From assembly GCA_964575715.1 (NCBI GenBank), contig CAZNSG010000244.1:1-14484 (forward strand): DNA of 14,484 nt. The letters are read 5' to 3'. Positions 12,891 to 14,484 of this stretch are shown piece after piece. The notes beneath the pieces were generated by a model. That model was not told the DNA's origin and did not search any database. It saw nothing but the letters and a program-made list of their open reading frames with translations. This DNA comes from PNAI01 sp964575715 (GTDB lineage: Bacteria > Pseudomonadota > Alphaproteobacteria > Rhizobiales > Xanthobacteraceae). The stretch's first letter is position 1; the number at the start of each line of letters is the position of its first letter. The translations under genes and the position numbers were made by a program.

Positions 12891-13306
12891 CGTCGCTCCG
12901 CATCATGCCGATATTCCGTAAACCTCGATAGGCAAATGTCGCTTGCGTGTGGTGGCCAACAGCAAGGGCGAATGAGCCTTTCGCAATGCGGTAATTGGCC
13001 GTGGCAATGTGTCGTGATGGGTCAACTTTGTCATTTTGCCATATTTTCCGCATGTCCGGTGTTCTACCGGTCGCGTCCGAGATAGCGACCGCAAAAGTTT
13101 TGCGCTAGGAAAAATTCCACAACGATGTCGGAAATACCTTCAACTTCGACCGATCCGAGTCACGTGCGAAACTACGCGCAGTGCCAATTGCAGACATCCA
13201 GCCCGTAGTTGGACGGCATGATTTCTGCCTGTGCGACCTCTGGTGAGTATGCTAGTTTTCAGTCGCAACGAGGTGGTTATTCATCGAGCAAATTGGTGGG
13301 TAGGTC
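12891..13306. other. Intergenic region containing repeat copy B
   Basis: No gene is supported in these 416 bp. Repeat copy B occupies 13019-13186; the 120 bp after it are unique and should contain the promoter and leader of the tctC-type gene at 13307. A minus-strand frame at 12903-13094 looks gene-like only because its first 25 codons lie on the repeat. Confidence 0.5.
13019..13186 (+). repeat. 168-bp dispersed repeat, copy B
   Basis: This segment matches 3226-3393 in the same orientation with no gaps (134 of 168 identical by hand count). Conserved cores are TTTTGCCATATTTT at 13034-13047, GCATGTCCGGT at 13050-13060 and the dyad GCAAAAGTTTTGC at 13091-13103. Copy B also has a small hairpin, CCGGT...ACCGG at 13056-13070, which is degraded in copy A. 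It ends 120 bp upstream of the tctC-type gene. Confidence 0.85.
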
Positions 13307-14290
13307 ATGTTACGTGCAGCAAAAACATTTGGTTCGTTCGCCGCGGCAGTCTTGGGATGTCTTAGCAGCCTGATCGAACCTGCGGTCGCCCAGAATTATC
13401 CGTCGCAACCCATCAAGATCATCGTCGCCACGCCGCCCGGCGGTATCGCCGATCTGGTCGGCCGGACCTTTGCGCAGAAGTTGAGTGAAAGCGGCATGAC
13501 TGCCGTGGTCGAGAACCGCACTGGCGCAGGCGTGGCGCTCGCCGCGGAGGCGGCTGCCAAGGCTGCACCCGACGGTTACACTCTGTTCGTCGGCATGCAT
13601 CAGACCAACGCTATCCTGCCGCACCTGGTCAGCAAGCTTTCGTACGATCCGCTCAAGGAATTCGCGCCGATCCTCCATGCCACCGCATCGTCCAACATTC
13701 TGGTCGTCCATCCATCCGTTCCCGCAAGGACGATGCAGGAACTGGTGGCCTACGCCAAGGCCAATCCTGGCAAACTGACCTTCGCCTCGCAGGGCAACGG
13801 TAGCTCCGGCCACGTGGTCGGCGAACAATTCAAGCGTCTCGCCGGCATCGACATTACCCATGTGCCCTATCGCGGTGCCGCGCCGGCAATTCAGGACCTC
13901 GTCGCCGGCCACGTCTCGATGATGTTCGACATCGTGCCGCTGGCACGGGCGCAGATCGCGGGCGGCAAGGTGCGTGCGCTCGCGGTCGCCTCACCGCAAC
14001 GGCTCGCGGCGGTGCCCGACGTGCCGACCATGGCGGAAGCTGGGTTTCCCCAGATCGAGGGCGGACCTTGGTTCGGCTTCGTGGCGCCGACCGGGACGCC
14101 ACGGGCCATTATCGACCTGCTCAATGCCGAAGGCCGGAAGGCGTTTTCGGCGCCAGACATGCGCGATCGCTTTCTGACGCAAGGCATACTTCTCCCGCTT
14201 GGCACGCCTGAACAGTATGGCTCCTTCATTGAGGCCGAACACAAACGCTGGGGAGAGATCATTCGCAGCGTGGGCATTCGCCTGGAGTAG
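13307..14290 (+). CDS. Tripartite tricarboxylate transporter substrate-binding protein (TctC/Bug family)
   Basis: A 327-residue periplasmic binding protein. Residues 1-29 are a signal peptide: MLRAAK, a hydrophobic stretch, and a likely cut after EPAVA before QNYPSQP. The mature protein starts with the family motif QNYPSQPIKIIVATPPGGIA and continues with GRTFAQKLSESGMTAVVENR, AAPDGYTLFVG, GHVVGEQFKRLAGIDITHVP and YRGAAPAIQDLVAGHVSMMF. Bug proteins bind small carboxylates and feed a TctAB permease, or act as orphan sensors; no tctA or tctB is in this window. The ribosome site is modest (GGTGGGTAGG). A CMD gene begins 77 bp downstream in the same direction, so the two are likely one transcript with repeat copy B upstream. 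Ligand unknown. Confidence 0.92.
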   Translation: MLRAAKTFGSFAAAVLGCLSSLIEPAVAQNYPSQPIKIIVATPPGGIADLVGRTFAQKLSESGMTAVVENRTGAGVALAAEAAAKAAPDGYTLFVGMHQTNAILPHLVSKLSYDPLKEFAPILHATASSNILVVHPSVPARTMQELVAYAKANPGKLTFASQGNGSSGHVVGEQFKRLAGIDITHVPYRGAAPAIQDLVAGHVSMMFDIVPLARAQIAGGKVRALAVASPQRLAAVPDVPTMAEAGFPQIEGGPWFGFVAPTGTPRAIIDLLNAEGRKAFSAPDMRDRFLTQGILLPLGTPEQYGSFIEAEHKRWGEIIRSVGIRLE

Positions 14291-14367
14291 GAGGCTCCCT
14301 GAAGCTTTAGGTCTGCGCCGCTCGCGCGCGAGCACCGAACGATACAACCAATTCCCGGAAGGACATC

Positions 14368-14484
14368 ATGGATCAGAGAACACGACCCGCACCGCGCCTT
14401 GCCCCCCTTCCGCCGGAGCATACGCCGGAACTGAAGGAGCAATTCGACGCCGCCCAAAAGCGTATGGGATTTGTCCCCAACAGC
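14368..14484 (+). CDS. CMD/AhpD-like family protein, paralog 4 (runs off the right edge)
   Basis: Only the first 39 codons are present. The first 26 residues, starting MDQRTRPAPRLAPLPPEHTP, are identical to paralog 3 at 9731, and 34 of 39 match overall, including KRMGF and PNS. GGAAGGACATC precedes the ATG; the GGACATC part is also shared with paralog 3, so similarity reaches into the leader. The CxxC active site would lie beyond the edge. It follows the tctC-type gene by 77 bp. The closeness to paralog 3, against much weaker similarity to paralogs 1 and 2, indicates a more recent duplication or transfer. Confidence 0.85.
   Translation, partial: MDQRTRPAPRLAPLPPEHTPELKEQFDAAQKRMGFVPNS

Noticed and set aside
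12903..13094. Minus-strand 63-codon frame as a gene
   Set aside because: Its first 25 codons lie on repeat copy B and the rest resembles neither its counterpart at 3113-3301 nor any known family.
1..14484. CRISPR arrays, tRNA or rRNA genes
   Set aside because: No regularly spaced repeats and no cloverleaf or rRNA-like sequence were noticed on either strand.

Overview
The window looks like accessory chromosome of a GC-rich alphaproteobacterium. Gene content and protein flavour (cytidylate-kinase-like protein with BON domain, short zinc-ribbon proteins, several carboxymuconolactone decarboxylase (CMD) paralogs, tripartite-tricarboxylate binding proteins, TetR/GST pairs) suggest Hyphomicrobiales, most like Bradyrhizobium or a relative. 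That assignment is from memory of the families; no search was run.

Layout. (a) 1-855: the edge of an IS630-type element, with the transposase N-terminus on the minus strand and a divergent LexA-like winged-helix gene. (b) 919-3080: small genes and stress-type genes: a minus-strand conserved hypothetical, a 72-residue zinc-ribbon protein, and a cytidylate-kinase-like/BON protein, separated by long intergenic stretches with several dyads. (c) 3226-4814: a 168-bp repeat copy followed by two tandem CMD/AhpD-like genes on plus. (d) 4953-6800: a Tat-type exported MsrB (minus) divergent from a radical SAM protein with a degenerate TusA-like N-terminal domain (plus). (e) 6849-12343, all minus, so transcribed right to left: tetR, a YfcG-type GST, a peroxiredoxin-like protein, a MaoC hydratase, a third CMD protein, an acyl-CoA-dehydrogenase-fold flavoprotein and a PhnD-fold protein without signal peptide. 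(f) 12420-13306: decayed DNA with a nested inverted repeat, a chimera of two gene fragments, and the second copy of the 168-bp repeat. (g) 13307-14484: a TctC/Bug solute-binding protein followed by the start of a fourth CMD gene, nearly identical at its N-terminus to the third.

How the genes may work together (inference). The block reads as a thiol/redox-linked catabolic or detoxification island. GST, peroxiredoxin-like, AhpD-like CMD proteins and MsrB all handle thiols, peroxides or electrophiles. The MaoC hydratase and ACAD-fold protein suggest CoA-ester chemistry, and the TctC protein suggests uptake of an organic acid. TetR sits over its own 30-bp palindromic operator, which lies in the spacer of a good promoter.

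The least explained part is the set of TusA-like/radical SAM protein, cytoplasmic PhnD-fold protein and ACAD-fold protein. It is my best candidate for an undescribed pathway. The second strong signal is the gap-free, about 80% identical 168-bp repeat upstream of two plus-strand units that each carry a CMD gene.
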